From NCBI GenBank assembly GCA_964360255.1, contig CAYHVK010000005.1, forward strand, positions 114,609 through 178,608: a DNA stretch of 64,000 nucleotides, given 5' to 3'. The DNA is from CAYHVK01 sp964360255 (GTDB lineage: Bacteria; Bdellovibrionota; Bdellovibrionia; Bdellovibrionales; UBA1609). Position 1 is the stretch's first letter. Each line of letters begins with the position of its first letter. Under the pieces are notes generated by a model. That model was not told where the DNA came from. It searched no databases and saw nothing but the letters and a program-made list of their open reading frames with translations. The position numbers and the translations under genes were made by a program. This document shows positions 42,891-52,128 of this stretch, in pieces.

Positions 42891-43343
42891 TTACATCAAT
42901 TGGCTTCTGGTAGTGGGTTCGACTTCGAGTTGTTGACCGACGAGTCGGCCTAAGCCGTACATCTCATTACCTAGAAGCTGTAGTAAGTCGTCGGCAGACA
43001 CGACACCACAAGTAATGCCATTGTCGTCAGTCACCACTAAGCGCCGCACGCTTTCTTGTTGCATTTTACCTACAACCTCTGCGATGCCAGCCGTTTTATG
43101 AATACTTACAACTTTAGGGCTCATAAAATCTTTAACTTTTTTTAGTGATGCTTTATCTAAAGTCGCTACGCTGATGGCGATGTCGCGGTCGGTGAGAATA
43201 CCAGCCAGCTTTTTTTTGCCGGTCGATTCTACTACAACAACACAACCTACATTATGTCTTTTCATAAGCTGAGCGGCGTACAATAGAGTGTCATTTGTTT
43301 TTACAAAAACGGTATTTTTTGAGCACAGATCTGAGATAGGCAT
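42891..43343 (-). CDS. CBS-domain pair protein
   Basis: A 150-residue protein consisting of two CBS motifs: residues about 8-66 (TNDTLLYAAQLMKRHNVGCV, LAGILTDRDIAISV) and 72-134 (MSPKVVSIHKTAGIAEVVG, CGVVSADDLLQLL). Stand-alone CBS pairs bind adenine nucleotides and sense energy charge, or bind other nucleotides. The gene has no other domain, so it probably acts on a partner, maybe the membrane protein downstream. A GGAG ribosome site precedes the ATG. Confidence 0.88.
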   Translation of the reverse strand: MPISDLCSKNTVFVKTNDTLLYAAQLMKRHNVGCVVVVESTGKKKLAGILTDRDIAISVATLDKASLKKVKDFMSPKVVSIHKTAGIAEVVGKMQQESVRRLVVTDDNGITCGVVSADDLLQLLGNEMYGLGRLVGQQLEVEPTTRSQLM

Positions 43344-44340
43344 TTTGTTGACTCCAATTTGTTTGTTAGCGCTAAACTAAATAAAAGGTCGGTGTGGTGG
43401 CGCGCCAGACACGATCAACTGAATGTTTCGTATCTGGCGACTCCGCCAACCGTTTTGAAGAACTGCCCGTTGGGATTTACCCAAAGCAGCTCAAGAGCTG
43501 ATTACGACTGACGTATTTCTTGTGCTTCTTTGCGTTTAAGCCTTCTCCGGGCATGCGCGCAAGAATTCAAGTTGACGTTCAATCTAAGTCTCTTTGCACT
43601 TGCGTACAAAAAAACACATCATCAAAATGCTCCAAAGATCCTCGCTCTTTTTACAGAGCTTAACTGATCTTATCTGCCCCCCACAGTAGCTGAGTTGTTG
43701 GTTTTGCAAATGATCTAGGCCGTTACCAGACTCTATCTTTTGCTTATCCAACCACTTATGCTGACGCTCAGAGAAGCGTCACCGACTATCGCGTGGTTCC
43801 GTGCTTTCGTTTCGAACTCAATCAGTGACGTGTTGCCCTCCTGTTCGTAGAGAAGTTGTCGGCTGCAAATAACCAATGCTTCGCCAACACTATTAGCCTT
43901 CGTCTTGTTCATGGACTCGGCCTTCTCTTCAGTCTCCCGTTATTCGTTCGTAACGTTCACAGACTGATGAACTTTTGAGGTTCGCTTGCGCTACAACCCA
44001 CCACTTTGCCAAACTTCTCACACGAACGAGAAAAGTTTTGTCGATCAGCTTCCATAAGAATTTTACTTCTCACGTTGATCCAGGCTACGACAGTAATTGG
44101 TTAATTCTGTCGGCGAGACTTACACTCGCTTGAGTTCTGACTAGCATCGCTGCTGTTGAACATGAATGACCTAAGAGCAGTATCCGTGCCACGCTGTTGT
44201 GCTCTTGAAAAACGGTTTAAATCGTGTTGGCAAATTTTCTGCTTCGCATGATGGACTTATTGTCGAAATGCTAACGACAAGTTGTCCGAATGTAGTTTTA
44301 TTTTTTTGAAATGTGCAGATTTCATAAAGATTCGCGATTG
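43344..44340. ncRNA. Gene-free, structure-rich block, candidate large ncRNA
   Basis: About 1 kb without a protein-coding frame of 60 codons between 43344 and 44170. It is dense in inverted repeats. Examples: 43403-43414 with 43428-43439 (12 bp, one position that pairs G-U only if the minus strand is transcribed); TTGGG/CCCAA at 43470-43484; CAGCTC/GAGCTG at 43487-43500; TGACGCT/AGCGTCA at 43762-43781 nested in AACCAC/GTGGTT (43750-43755, 43793-43798); GTTCA/TGAAC at 43955-43972; and CGACAG/CTGTCG at 44088-44112. The run reads like a folded RNA or a decayed mobile segment; strand and ends are unknown. It matches no rRNA, tmRNA, RNase P or group II intron motif that I could see. Confidence 0.4.
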
Positions 44341-44441
44341 ATTGCAGGCAACTCAACGATGCTGCATGTACTCGCCGCCATACTTATGGGCGTGGAGTAT
44401 ATTTGGAATCAACCGGCGATATTCAACTACTATGATCATCG
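44341..44441 (+). pseudogene. Relic of the C-terminal end of the lectin exoprotein gene
   Basis: About 101 bp matches 42199-42299 of the lectin gene with about eight differences. The reading frame is preserved: AGNSTMLHVLAAILMGVEYI and WNQPAIFNYYD correspond to AGNSTMPHVLAAILMGVEHI and WNQPAIFNYYD. Homology stops on both sides, and the surrounding sequence is unrelated, so only a fragment of a second copy survives, about 2.1 kb downstream. Confidence 0.88.
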
Positions 44442-44546
44442 CTACTCATATCTTGACATAGATAAGAGCAGTTTAATTTATGTTCATAAAAGCCCTCTTG
44501 TTTTCAAGTAGGTCTCCTTCGAGATGAGTCCCAATACAAGTCTTTA

Positions 44547-46946
44547 TTGCAGACTCAAGGAATGGACCTTTACCTTGGCCCAGTAGACGCGCACACTCCT
44601 GCCATCTTCGAGTGTGAGGTGGTTTTGGATTATTTTGAAAATGTAAATCAATCGATAAGTGGCAAAAGTTTAAAGCTGGGAAAGCGACATAGCTCAGCAT
44701 TTCTGCAGGCTAAAAATGTAAAGTCCGTGGCGGGGCGGTCAGCACCAAAATTAGATTGGCTTTCTGGTGGTGGAGAAATCTCTGACTTAATTCGCGCGAA
44801 AGATTGGTCAGCCACTCCTCTTGGGCCCATCGAACTTTGGCCACAGAGTTTGCGGACTACAGTGAGTCTTTGTTTGGCTTCGAACTTTCCGATCAATATC
44901 ATCTGGGGCCCAGAAGCCATACAAATTTATAATCAGGGTTATAAAGTTCTTTGTGGGGGAGTTCATCCTCGAGCCATCGGTGAATCTTACCGAGTCACAT
45001 GGGAATCCGCATGGCCAGCGATTGGTGAGCCATTCGAAAGGGCACGCCTCGGCGAAACGACCTTTCTTGAGAATCAACGCATGTTTTTGTTGCGCAATGG
45101 ATATCTCGAAGAAACTTTTTTTACTTTTTCACTGAGTCCAATTCGAGATGAAACCGGAGTGGTTGTCGGTTTATTTCATCCGGTTACTGAAACTACAACG
45201 GCAATGCTCAATCAACGCCGAACACGGCTTTTGCGCGACATTACCAGCGAATCCGCCAACAGCGATAATGTGCTTGAAGCTGTTCAGCGTATTGCTCGCA
45301 CATTGACTGATTACAAGTCCGATATTCCGGGGGCGATAATTTTCTTAGAGAAAGATCCTGGCAGTTTTGAGCTCACTGCGACCTCGGGTGATGTGGAGGG
45401 ATTTACAAATCCAGCTCAATGGCCCATCGATGCGGCCATTGCGACTTCTCAGCCTTACCATATTAACAACGTGGTTGAAATATTTGGCGAACTGCCATGC
45501 TCTGAATATCACGAGCCCATTCAGCGAGCGTGGCTTCTGCCGATTAAGCTCGTGGGCTACAAAAAGCCCATTGGATTCATCGCTGCGACATTGAGCACGA
45601 GATTGCCTTACGATGAGTCGTACATGGCGTTCTTTGATATGCTTAGCAGCGCCGTGAGTGCTGTCGTCACTAATGCCCTAGCGAATGAAAGTGTCAATAC
45701 AGAGCGGGTCGAGTTGCAAACTGATATTCACGACTTAACGGTTGAGCGCAACACCCAGGTCGCCGCCGCTCAGATTTTACGTGAGTCTAAGAACGCGGCA
45801 GAGGCTGCGACTCGATCTAAGAGCGCGTTTCTTGCGAATATGAGTCACGAAATCCGTACACCCCTGACAGCCATTTTAGGTTTTGCTGAAATTCTAAAAT
45901 CTCATGACATTGAAATTCAAGATCGCGATAAGTACTTGAATATCATCAGCCGTAACGGGCACTCTTTAGTTAGAATCATTGATGATATTCTCGATCTTTC
46001 AAAAATTGAGGCCGGAAAAATCCAATTAGAGAAAGAGCCTCTTTGCTTAACTGAGCTTATTCAAGACGTGGTAGCCATGTTCTCAGATAGAGTTGTGGGC
46101 AAGGGGCTCTCTCTCAGTTTCGACCCCTCTAATCTGCCTCATTTCAAAATCTTGTCTGATGTGGTCAGGGTACGTCAAATCTTGATCAATTTATTGGGGA
46201 ACGCGATTAAATTTACAAGCGAAGGAGGTGTCTTCGTTCGTGGTCACTTCAAGCCGATCGAAGATTCTCTCTATGAAATCACCCTATGTATAACGGACAC
46301 AGGAATTGGAATCACTCCCGAGCAAGGAGCCACGCTTTTTCAAGCCTTTACTCAGGCGGATAATGAAACAACCCGCCATTTTGGTGGAACAGGTTTAGGA
46401 CTCGCGTTGTCCCAGAGATTGGCTATAGCCATGGGTGGTGACGTTTCCATTGAGAAAAACTCGAATGTTCGAGGAACCACATTTTTAGTTAAGCTGATCA
46501 CAGCGAAAGCAGCCCAACAATCTGAGGACAGTGTTGTAGAGACAGTGTCTTCAGCAAAAGTCGTGGCCAAAAGATTGAACGACTGGTCGATATTGGTCGT
46601 CGATGATTCTGAAGATAACCGCTTATTGATGAAAGTTTTGCTCGAGCGTGAAGGAGCCATAGTTCACGAGGCTTCAAGCGGGAGAGGGGCCATTCGTAAG
46701 GCACATGAATCTGACTATGATGTTGTTTTAATGGATATTCAAATGCCAGAACTGGATGGGTATCAAGCCTTAGCTGAGCTTCGTAACCAGAACTATAAAA
46801 AACCAATTTTCGCACTCACAGCGCATACGATGAAAGAAGAAAAAGACCGTGCGCTGGCGGCGGGTTTTTCGGGGCATATTGCAAAACCTGTCAATCGAGG
46901 GGCGGTCGTTGAAACGCTCCTTGCGCATTCAAGAAGCCTGAACTAA
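44547..46946 (+). CDS. Hybrid sensor histidine kinase (PAS, GAF, HisKA, HATPase, REC)
   Basis: About 799 residues from the TTG at 44547; the first ATG is at 44562 and the frame is open back to 44490, so the start is uncertain. A PAS domain (about 75-215: LIRAKDWSATPLGPIELWPQ) is followed by a GAF domain (about 235-380), a short coiled coil, the HisKA box MSHEIRTPLTAILGF with His434, HATPase (GTGLGLALSQRLAIAMGGDV), and a receiver with phospho-acceptor Asp730 in LMDIQMPELDG. It has no membrane helix and is therefore a cytoplasmic sensor. Its 3' end overlaps the KaiC-like gene by 4 bp, an arrangement shared with other kinase/KaiC pairs. Confidence 0.9.
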   Translation: MQTQGMDLYLGPVDAHTPAIFECEVVLDYFENVNQSISGKSLKLGKRHSSAFLQAKNVKSVAGRSAPKLDWLSGGGEISDLIRAKDWSATPLGPIELWPQSLRTTVSLCLASNFPINIIWGPEAIQIYNQGYKVLCGGVHPRAIGESYRVTWESAWPAIGEPFERARLGETTFLENQRMFLLRNGYLEETFFTFSLSPIRDETGVVVGLFHPVTETTTAMLNQRRTRLLRDITSESANSDNVLEAVQRIARTLTDYKSDIPGAIIFLEKDPGSFELTATSGDVEGFTNPAQWPIDAAIATSQPYHINNVVEIFGELPCSEYHEPIQRAWLLPIKLVGYKKPIGFIAATLSTRLPYDESYMAFFDMLSSAVSAVVTNALANESVNTERVELQTDIHDLTVERNTQVAAAQILRESKNAAEAATRSKSAFLANMSHEIRTPLTAILGFAEILKSHDIEIQDRDKYLNIISRNGHSLVRIIDDILDLSKIEAGKIQLEKEPLCLTELIQDVVAMFSDRVVGKGLSLSFDPSNLPHFKILSDVVRVRQILINLLGNAIKFTSEGGVFVRGHFKPIEDSLYEITLCITDTGIGITPEQGATLFQAFTQADNETTRHFGGTGLGLALSQRLAIAMGGDVSIEKNSNVRGTTFLVKLITAKAAQQSEDSVVETVSSAKVVAKRLNDWSILVVDDSEDNRLLMKVLLEREGAIVHEASSGRGAIRKAHESDYDVVLMDIQMPELDGYQALAELRNQNYKKPIFALTAHTMKEEKDRALAAGFSGHIAKPVNRGAVVETLLAHSRSLN

Positions 46947-48382
46947 CGCTTCTTTTTAGTTTTTTCAAGGGACTTGATTTTAACTCCACCGCGCTCGATG
47001 ACCATTTTGAAGCGTCCACTGGCATGGGCGGTATTACGCAATTTATAGATTTCTAGAAAGCGTTCACGAGTGTAACCGTTCTCTGTAGAAGTGAGCAGTA
47101 CCACGCCGTCAACGACCGTCTCTTCGACGCCGAAGCGACTGATTTGATTTTCACCGTAGTGGATGTCGGTCGCGAAAAATCCAACTGCTTGAGCCATTTG
47201 AACGAGCGTGGCGATCTGGAATATTTTTTCTCGAACTGCTTGGGGGCTCTGAATTTTATGTACGAAAACGGAAACCGAATCGATGGCCACGCGTTTGGCT
47301 TCCATTTTTTCAATTTTTTCTTTCATCATAAGCAAATCTCGCTCGACGAGAATTTCTGTCTGCGGCACAAAGATGATTTCGATGTTTCCTTTTTTTATCT
47401 GCTCAGAGAGGTCCCAGCCCATCCCATGGGCAGCGGTAACAAGCCGGTCGGGTGTTTCTTCAAATGAAAAGAAAACCCCTTTTTCACCGAATTCAACCGC
47501 ACCTCGATAAATAAATTCGAGGCATAAAATTGTTTTTCCTGAGCCGGCGACTCCCGAGATCAAAACGCTTGAACCCCAAGGGATACCTTCGCCAAGCACT
47601 TTATCCAGAGTTTGAATGCCGAGTTTAGAGCGGACGGGGCCGTCACCCTCGATTTTTCTATCGGTTCCGGGCTCTCGACGAATCGTCACTCGCGGTGCAT
47701 AGATCTCGAGTCCAGCCGAGTTGATCGTGAATGTGTGTTCATCGCGACTGTGATTGGTGCCGCGCATTTTTGAAACCTGGATAAATCTTTGCTCTTCGCC
47801 GCACGCGGCATAGTGCTTGAGGGTGATAATACCATCTACAATTGAAAATAATGGATTGGTTTCAATTTCGTCTTTGCTGAATTCACCAAGCAGAAGTGCC
47901 GTGCAATCCCAAGCCATTAAGTTGATCGCGACTTCGTACGTGAACTTTCTGAGTTCCTCTCGGGATTTCGCAAGATCCTCGAAAACCTTAAAGCTGTCGA
48001 CGATGACAAATAAAGGCTTGAATCGCTTTACATGGGACATAAGGAGGGCAATCGCCTTTTCAAGCCCATCCATTCTAAGGATATCGCCAAGATCTACGAA
48101 TTCAATGCATTCATCGTCGATTTTTTTCTGATCGAAAAAATCAAACTGTCGCAAATATTTCAACGTCTTTGCCGTAGGCTCAGAGAGGGTTTGAAAGAAC
48201 AGGACTTTTGAGTCCTCGCTCGCGTTTTTAAAAGCGATCTGTTGGGATAAAATTGTTTTACCAGAGCCCGGAGTCCCTGCGAACACGGACAGGCTTCCGC
48301 TTGGCATGCCACCAGAAAGAATCTCATCTAAATTACGAACACCGGTTGAGAGTCGGCCTAATTTTACATTGGTAGATTTCAT
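46943..48382 (-). CDS. KaiC-like double ATPase
   Basis: A 479-residue protein with two tandem RecA/KaiC domains. The N-terminal one has Walker A GTPGSGKT at 36-43; the C-terminal one has Walker A GVAGSGKT near 277-284 and the catalytic Glu pair typical of KaiC (FSFEETPDRL). The first domain has SEPT in place of the Glu pair (FFQTLSEPTAK), so it may be inactive. This layout is the non-cyanobacterial KaiC-homologue family, often next to histidine kinases and receivers, and probably works in signalling, not in a clock. The start overlaps the stop of the upstream small gene by 4 bp. Confidence 0.93.
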   Translation of the reverse strand: MKSTNVKLGRLSTGVRNLDEILSGGMPSGSLSVFAGTPGSGKTILSQQIAFKNASEDSKVLFFQTLSEPTAKTLKYLRQFDFFDQKKIDDECIEFVDLGDILRMDGLEKAIALLMSHVKRFKPLFVIVDSFKVFEDLAKSREELRKFTYEVAINLMAWDCTALLLGEFSKDEIETNPLFSIVDGIITLKHYAACGEEQRFIQVSKMRGTNHSRDEHTFTINSAGLEIYAPRVTIRREPGTDRKIEGDGPVRSKLGIQTLDKVLGEGIPWGSSVLISGVAGSGKTILCLEFIYRGAVEFGEKGVFFSFEETPDRLVTAAHGMGWDLSEQIKKGNIEIIFVPQTEILVERDLLMMKEKIEKMEAKRVAIDSVSVFVHKIQSPQAVREKIFQIATLVQMAQAVGFFATDIHYGENQISRFGVEETVVDGVVLLTSTENGYTRERFLEIYKLRNTAHASGRFKMVIERGGVKIKSLEKTKKKR

Positions 48383-48855
48383 TTCTGATCTCGATTCTTT
48401 CTTGCTAAACCCAATGAGAGCGCCGCTTGAGGCTCAAGATCTTTAGGCGAAGTCTGATTTGTAACGGTCATCAGCTCCTGGTGTAAATTCTTAGTTAGTA
48501 TTTCGGCTGTGATTCTTCCAAAAACTTCGAGAAGCTCTAAGAGCAATTCTTGAAGCGCTTCTTGAACGTCATTTGGTTTAGAATCCATAATCTGATCATA
48601 AAATTTGTTAAAGTGAAGATCTTCTGAATCGTTTTTGATTTCAGATAAAATTGGAAAGCGCTCTTGGCATTCAATTAAGATACGCTCGACAACTGCCGTT
48701 ACTGTGACTTTACTGAGGGTGATGAGGCTTCTGCGGCGAACAGCCAAGATACCGTTTATATAGAGTTGTGGCAGCTCTTTGTCTGAGAGCCCGCTATTTT
48801 TTTTCTTCCAGATTTCAACTTGCTTGATATGCAGTTCGTTTCTTTGTCGAGCCAT
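48379..48855 (-). CDS. Small helical partner of the KaiC-like ATPase
   Basis: A 158-residue soluble protein without signal or recognised domain. It is mostly helical with a charged middle (VVERILIECQERFPILSEIK) and a leucine-rich amphipathic stretch (VQEALQELLLELLEVFGRIT). Its stop overlaps the KaiC-like start in an ATGA-type junction, so the two are coupled and probably form a complex. No KaiB or KaiA similarity was seen. Confidence 0.75.
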   Translation of the reverse strand: MARQRNELHIKQVEIWKKKNSGLSDKELPQLYINGILAVRRRSLITLSKVTVTAVVERILIECQERFPILSEIKNDSEDLHFNKFYDQIMDSKPNDVQEALQELLLELLEVFGRITAEILTKNLHQELMTVTNQTSPKDLEPQAALSLGLARKNRDQK

Positions 48856-49001
48856 CAGAAACGCACTCCTATTGTGACGCGAGCCAGGTTTTGCACTATC
48901 TAGGTTTAATAAGGGGAGGTAAAGGGTGGAGGCAGCAATGTTAGTATTTGCCTACAATCAATCGCTCAGATCGATTGTGCTGTGCTCTATCCATATTAAG
49001 T

Positions 49002-49406
49002 TTAATTATGGGCATTGCGAACGTAGAACTGCACCGCTTGTTCTAAGATCGACTCACTTAAATAACGTTTTGACAACAGCCCATCAGATTCTTTTCTCGC
49101 AGCACAAAAATCGGAGCGGGAGTCGTCGTCATTGTTATTTGTTAGAAATATAATAGGTTGCTTTAGGTGAGTTTTTTTTAGTTCATTAAATATTTCACAC
49201 CCACCTCTGCAATCAATCATATGGTCTAATATGTAAATATCAGAAGCTTGTGCCTTCAACGCCGCCAGTCCTTCTTGAAAATTTGAACACCACTTCAGTT
49301 CGTAATCACAGTTTGGGTCATGGTGGTTCTTGAGCTGATCGGTAGCCAATATGAAATCGTCTTCATCTTCGTCAATGAGAGTTATTTTAATAACCTGTCT
49401 TTTCAT
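49002..49406 (-). CDS. Single-domain response regulator
   Basis: A 134-residue receiver. The acidic cluster is LIDEDEDDF, the phospho-acceptor is Asp61 in IYILDHMIDCRGG, and Lys113 in LLSKRYLS is the expected conserved lysine. The first part of alpha4 carries an unusual NNNDDDSRSD stretch. With no output domain it likely pairs with the hybrid kinase or the KaiC-like protein on the same strand. Confidence 0.9.
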   Translation of the reverse strand: MKRQVIKITLIDEDEDDFILATDQLKNHHDPNCDYELKWCSNFQEGLAALKAQASDIYILDHMIDCRGGCEIFNELKKTHLKQPIIFLTNNNDDDSRSDFCAARKESDGLLSKRYLSESILEQAVQFYVRNAHN

Positions 49407-49566
49407 AAGTTGCCTCTGAAATTTTTAGTTACATTTTTAAATCGCCGGGAAGACGTATCACAAGTTATATCTTTAATGCATTTAATATTATGAAATTAAA
49501 ATTATTAAACTTCTTACATAAACATGTAATATTTATTAATGCTTCAATTTATAGAAACAAGACGAT

Positions 49567-50154
49567 TCAGCTGGGTTCGCGCAACTTATCTTTTAGAATC
49601 TTCAGTTTTTCTTGATAATTGCTGGCGTCGCCATATGCCGCAAAGGCCGCATGTCTTGGGTGTACACCTTTAATGAGTAGAGCGTGGCGAATCGGGCAGA
49701 AGTACTGTTCAGTTCGTGAAGCCACCTCTCTAACATAGGCGATGACTCCGTTGAAATAACCACAGTAATCACAATTTATTTTCTGAATCCAATTTAAATA
49801 ATTAAGCCTGTGTCTATCGATAGCGATGTAGTCGCGTCGCGAGACCTTACGAATTCCGTAAACCGGAAAGCAAGTCATTTGGTAAAATGAAACAAAAATA
49901 TCCATTATGACTATGGGAATGATCATAGAGTAAATAATAGGGACGACTAAATAATACATAAGAGGAGCTTCGGTTAAAAAGCGATAGATGCTTTTTCGCA
50001 GAGCTTTGTGTTTTTTGATAACTTCTTGCTCAAAAATTACTTTTCTATTTTTAATTTTATAAAGTAAATCAGTCTCTTTTTGTTTAATCTGTTCGACAAC
50101 AGATTTCTCAAGGGATCGAATCTCTTCAAGTAAAGCCTGTAAATTTGTTTCCAT
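49567..50154 (-). CDS. Coiled-coil membrane protein of unknown function
   Basis: A 195-residue protein. Residues 1-55 form a coiled coil (LLEEIRSLEKSVVEQIKQKE). One hydrophobic segment of about 30 residues (about 66-95: YYLVVPIIYSMIIPIVIMDI) probably crosses the membrane twice or re-enters. The C-terminal half is basic with a possible metal-binding NCDYCGYFNG. A CxxC is present but no second pair is clear. It ends six bases before the next upstream gene's stop (same strand), suggesting an operon. Confidence 0.7.
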   Translation of the reverse strand: METNLQALLEEIRSLEKSVVEQIKQKETDLLYKIKNRKVIFEQEVIKKHKALRKSIYRFLTEAPLMYYLVVPIIYSMIIPIVIMDIFVSFYQMTCFPVYGIRKVSRRDYIAIDRHRLNYLNWIQKINCDYCGYFNGVIAYVREVASRTEQYFCPIRHALLIKGVHPRHAAFAAYGDASNYQEKLKILKDKLREPS

Positions 50155-50160
50155 ATACTT

Positions 50161-50622
50161 TCAGTTCTTAGCTTTTGCTGATTTGAATTTTAACAAAGCT
50201 GTTTCAAGTTCTTGGTCAGGCAATTTATTGAGGTCTTTTTTAAGCCACTTAATATCTGTGTTAATAAGGGCGCGGGGGATGCCGGCTCTTAGTTTGCCGA
50301 GAAAATGCGGCTCAGCCACTATAGTCAGTGTATTATAATTTCCTTTTCGTATCGAAAGACCTAAGCTTCTCATTATTCGTTTTGCAAAGTCATTGGCTAC
50401 TATCTCGTGAGGAGCCGTCTTTTGGCTTTCAGAATATCGAACAGCGCCGCTGCGTCCGACAGATTTTAAACCCATCCCTGGTTTGTGCCTGGCTAAACTT
50501 TTATTTCGTAGCCGGCCAAGAGGATTTTTCATAATTTTTAACGTACTAAATTGTTTTGTAGCGCTGTCTTCAATGACAAATTTCGCTTCTACCTGATTTG
50601 CGATCACGTACCAATGCTGCAT
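50161..50622 (-). CDS. Host-attachment family protein
   Basis: A 153-residue protein counted from the ATG at 50622, which has GCGAGGTGA upstream; the 43-residue longer frame is ignored. The start MQHWYVIANQVEAKFVIED and the motif HEIVANDFAKRIMRSLGL, with EPHFLGKLRAGIP, match the PF10116-type family first described as required for bacterial attachment to plant host cells; a role as a release-factor-like or rRNA-binding protein has also been proposed for relatives. It is cytoplasmic (no signal). It probably belongs to the 49567-50622 operon. The function in this organism is unknown. Confidence 0.82.
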   Translation of the reverse strand: MQHWYVIANQVEAKFVIEDSATKQFSTLKIMKNPLGRLRNKSLARHKPGMGLKSVGRSGAVRYSESQKTAPHEIVANDFAKRIMRSLGLSIRKGNYNTLTIVAEPHFLGKLRAGIPRALINTDIKWLKKDLNKLPDQELETALLKFKSAKAKN

Positions 50623-50757
50623 ATTTTCACCTCGCTCACTGGGTTGCAATGGCACGGCCAAATAATTTGGCTTTATAGAGTCATTACGAGGCTTGTAGCA
50701 CGGTGAATGTGACATTTTGACAATGCCGATGCCAAATTGGCAAAATTGCAAGAGGCT

Positions 50758-52128
50758 TTAAGGCTCATGGGTATTCTGTTTTAACCAGCTGTCGCGTACG
50801 CTTTCATAGAATGAACTCGAGCTGATCGACTTAGCCGTACTGTTCGCGATAAGCGCGACAACCATCATAGGAAAGATGGCCGAGTGACGATCACTCATCT
50901 CCATGACCAAGATGAATGATGTGAATGGAGTGTGAGTCACGCCGGTTAGAAATCCAATCATGCCAAGCATGGCGAAGAAATTGATCTGCGGATTTTCAAA
51001 AGTAAATGCTAATTTTGAACCCAGGGCAGCGCCAATTGTAAGGGATGGCGAAAAAATACCACCAGCGGCCCCCGATAAATAAGCGGCACAAGTGGCAAAG
51101 ACTCTTCCGAGAGAAAGGCTAAAAGAACCTGATTCGCCGGTGAAGAGAATTCGAGATATTAAAGGACCGCCAGAGCCAGAGTTTGCGTTATCAAAAAAAA
51201 TTAGCATTGCTGCAATCAGGCCGCAAATCATAGCGAAAGTACCAAGCTGCCACGGATTTTTAAGCCGGCGGCGAAACTGAAGGGCCTTAAGTAGAATCTG
51301 GCTGAATAAGGCGCCTCCAAGACCTGCGATAAAACCGGTAAGGATCACAAGAGGCCATCCGTGCAATGAAATCGGCTTCAATTGGGGATAGCCAAGGTAT
51401 AAATAGCTGCCAAATAAACCTTGTGCGACAAGCCCTGAAATTATGACGGCTGAAAGTAGGGCCGTGCGGACTCGGTGGAAGTGTTTCATTCCTAGCTCTT
51501 CAATGGCATAAACGATTCCACCTAATGGAGTGTTGAAGGCAGAGGCTAATCCTGCTGCAGCGCCAGCAATGACCCAGGTCTGCTCATGTGAATCTGGGTA
51601 AAGGCGTCGGACAAACTTTCCGATCGAGTGAAAAACAACGGCGCTGATCTGAAGTGTTGGCCCTTCGCGGCCTATGGCACCGCCTCCGGCTAAACATAAA
51701 AGTGAACTCAAAATTTTTATGGTCGCAGTTTTAATTGATAACAAGCGATCAACAAATTTAGTATTATCGTCTTTATACTCAAGTTCGATAGCGGCCATAA
51801 CTTGGGGGATTCCGCTTCCTGAAGCCTCGGGTGCGAAACGATAAACGAGCCACCATGCGAGAGTGAAAAGCAGAGGAGTAGCGGCGAATACCGCCCATGG
51901 ATAGGCTGTGATGAAATGTTCAAATCGGGTTTCAATAAAGCGAAACGCGTAGGCGTAAGCCACGGCCAGAAGGCCTGTTACAATGGCCGCGGCCCAAAGC
52001 CCTACAGCCTGTAGATTGGCGTAGTCTGAAATTAAAAGATCAAGCCACTTAAAAAGTTTTCGACCGTATCGTGATCCAGAGGTGACGGCTTTAATTTCAA
52101 TTTTGTGTCGGAGTTCTCTTAAGTTCAT
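50758..52128 (-). CDS. clcA: ClC-family chloride/proton exchanger
   Basis: A 456-residue integral membrane protein with the selectivity motifs GSGIPQVMAA, GREGPTLQ and GAAAGLASAFNTPLGGIVYA. The gating glutamate is Glu155 (GREGP) and the proton glutamate is within IVYAIEELG, so it is more likely an exchanger than a channel. It has no C-terminal CBS domains. Monocistronic; in other bacteria ClC exchangers help in acid resistance and charge balance. Confidence 0.95.
   Translation of the reverse strand: MNLRELRHKIEIKAVTSGSRYGRKLFKWLDLLISDYANLQAVGLWAAAIVTGLLAVAYAYAFRFIETRFEHFITAYPWAVFAATPLLFTLAWWLVYRFAPEASGSGIPQVMAAIELEYKDDNTKFVDRLLSIKTATIKILSSLLCLAGGGAIGREGPTLQISAVVFHSIGKFVRRLYPDSHEQTWVIAGAAAGLASAFNTPLGGIVYAIEELGMKHFHRVRTALLSAVIISGLVAQGLFGSYLYLGYPQLKPISLHGWPLVILTGFIAGLGGALFSQILLKALQFRRRLKNPWQLGTFAMICGLIAAMLIFFDNANSGSGGPLISRILFTGESGSFSLSLGRVFATCAAYLSGAAGGIFSPSLTIGAALGSKLAFTFENPQINFFAMLGMIGFLTGVTHTPFTSFILVMEMSDRHSAIFPMMVVALIANSTAKSISSSSFYESVRDSWLKQNTHEP

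Noticed and set aside
43733..43912. Minus-strand frame of 59 codons starting MNKTKANSVGEAL
   Set aside because: It has a possible ribosome site, but it lies inside the stem-rich block, overlaps a nested hairpin, and shows no domain or relative; kept as a small possibility only.
43344..44340. Group II intron, rRNA, tmRNA or RNase P RNA
   Set aside because: No domain V hairpin, tmRNA ends, RNase P core or rRNA signature could be seen by eye; a search could still overturn this.
50623..50751. 43-residue N-terminal extension of the host-attachment protein
   Set aside because: It has poor codon pattern and no ribosome site, while the ATG at 50622 has both a good site and the conserved family start.
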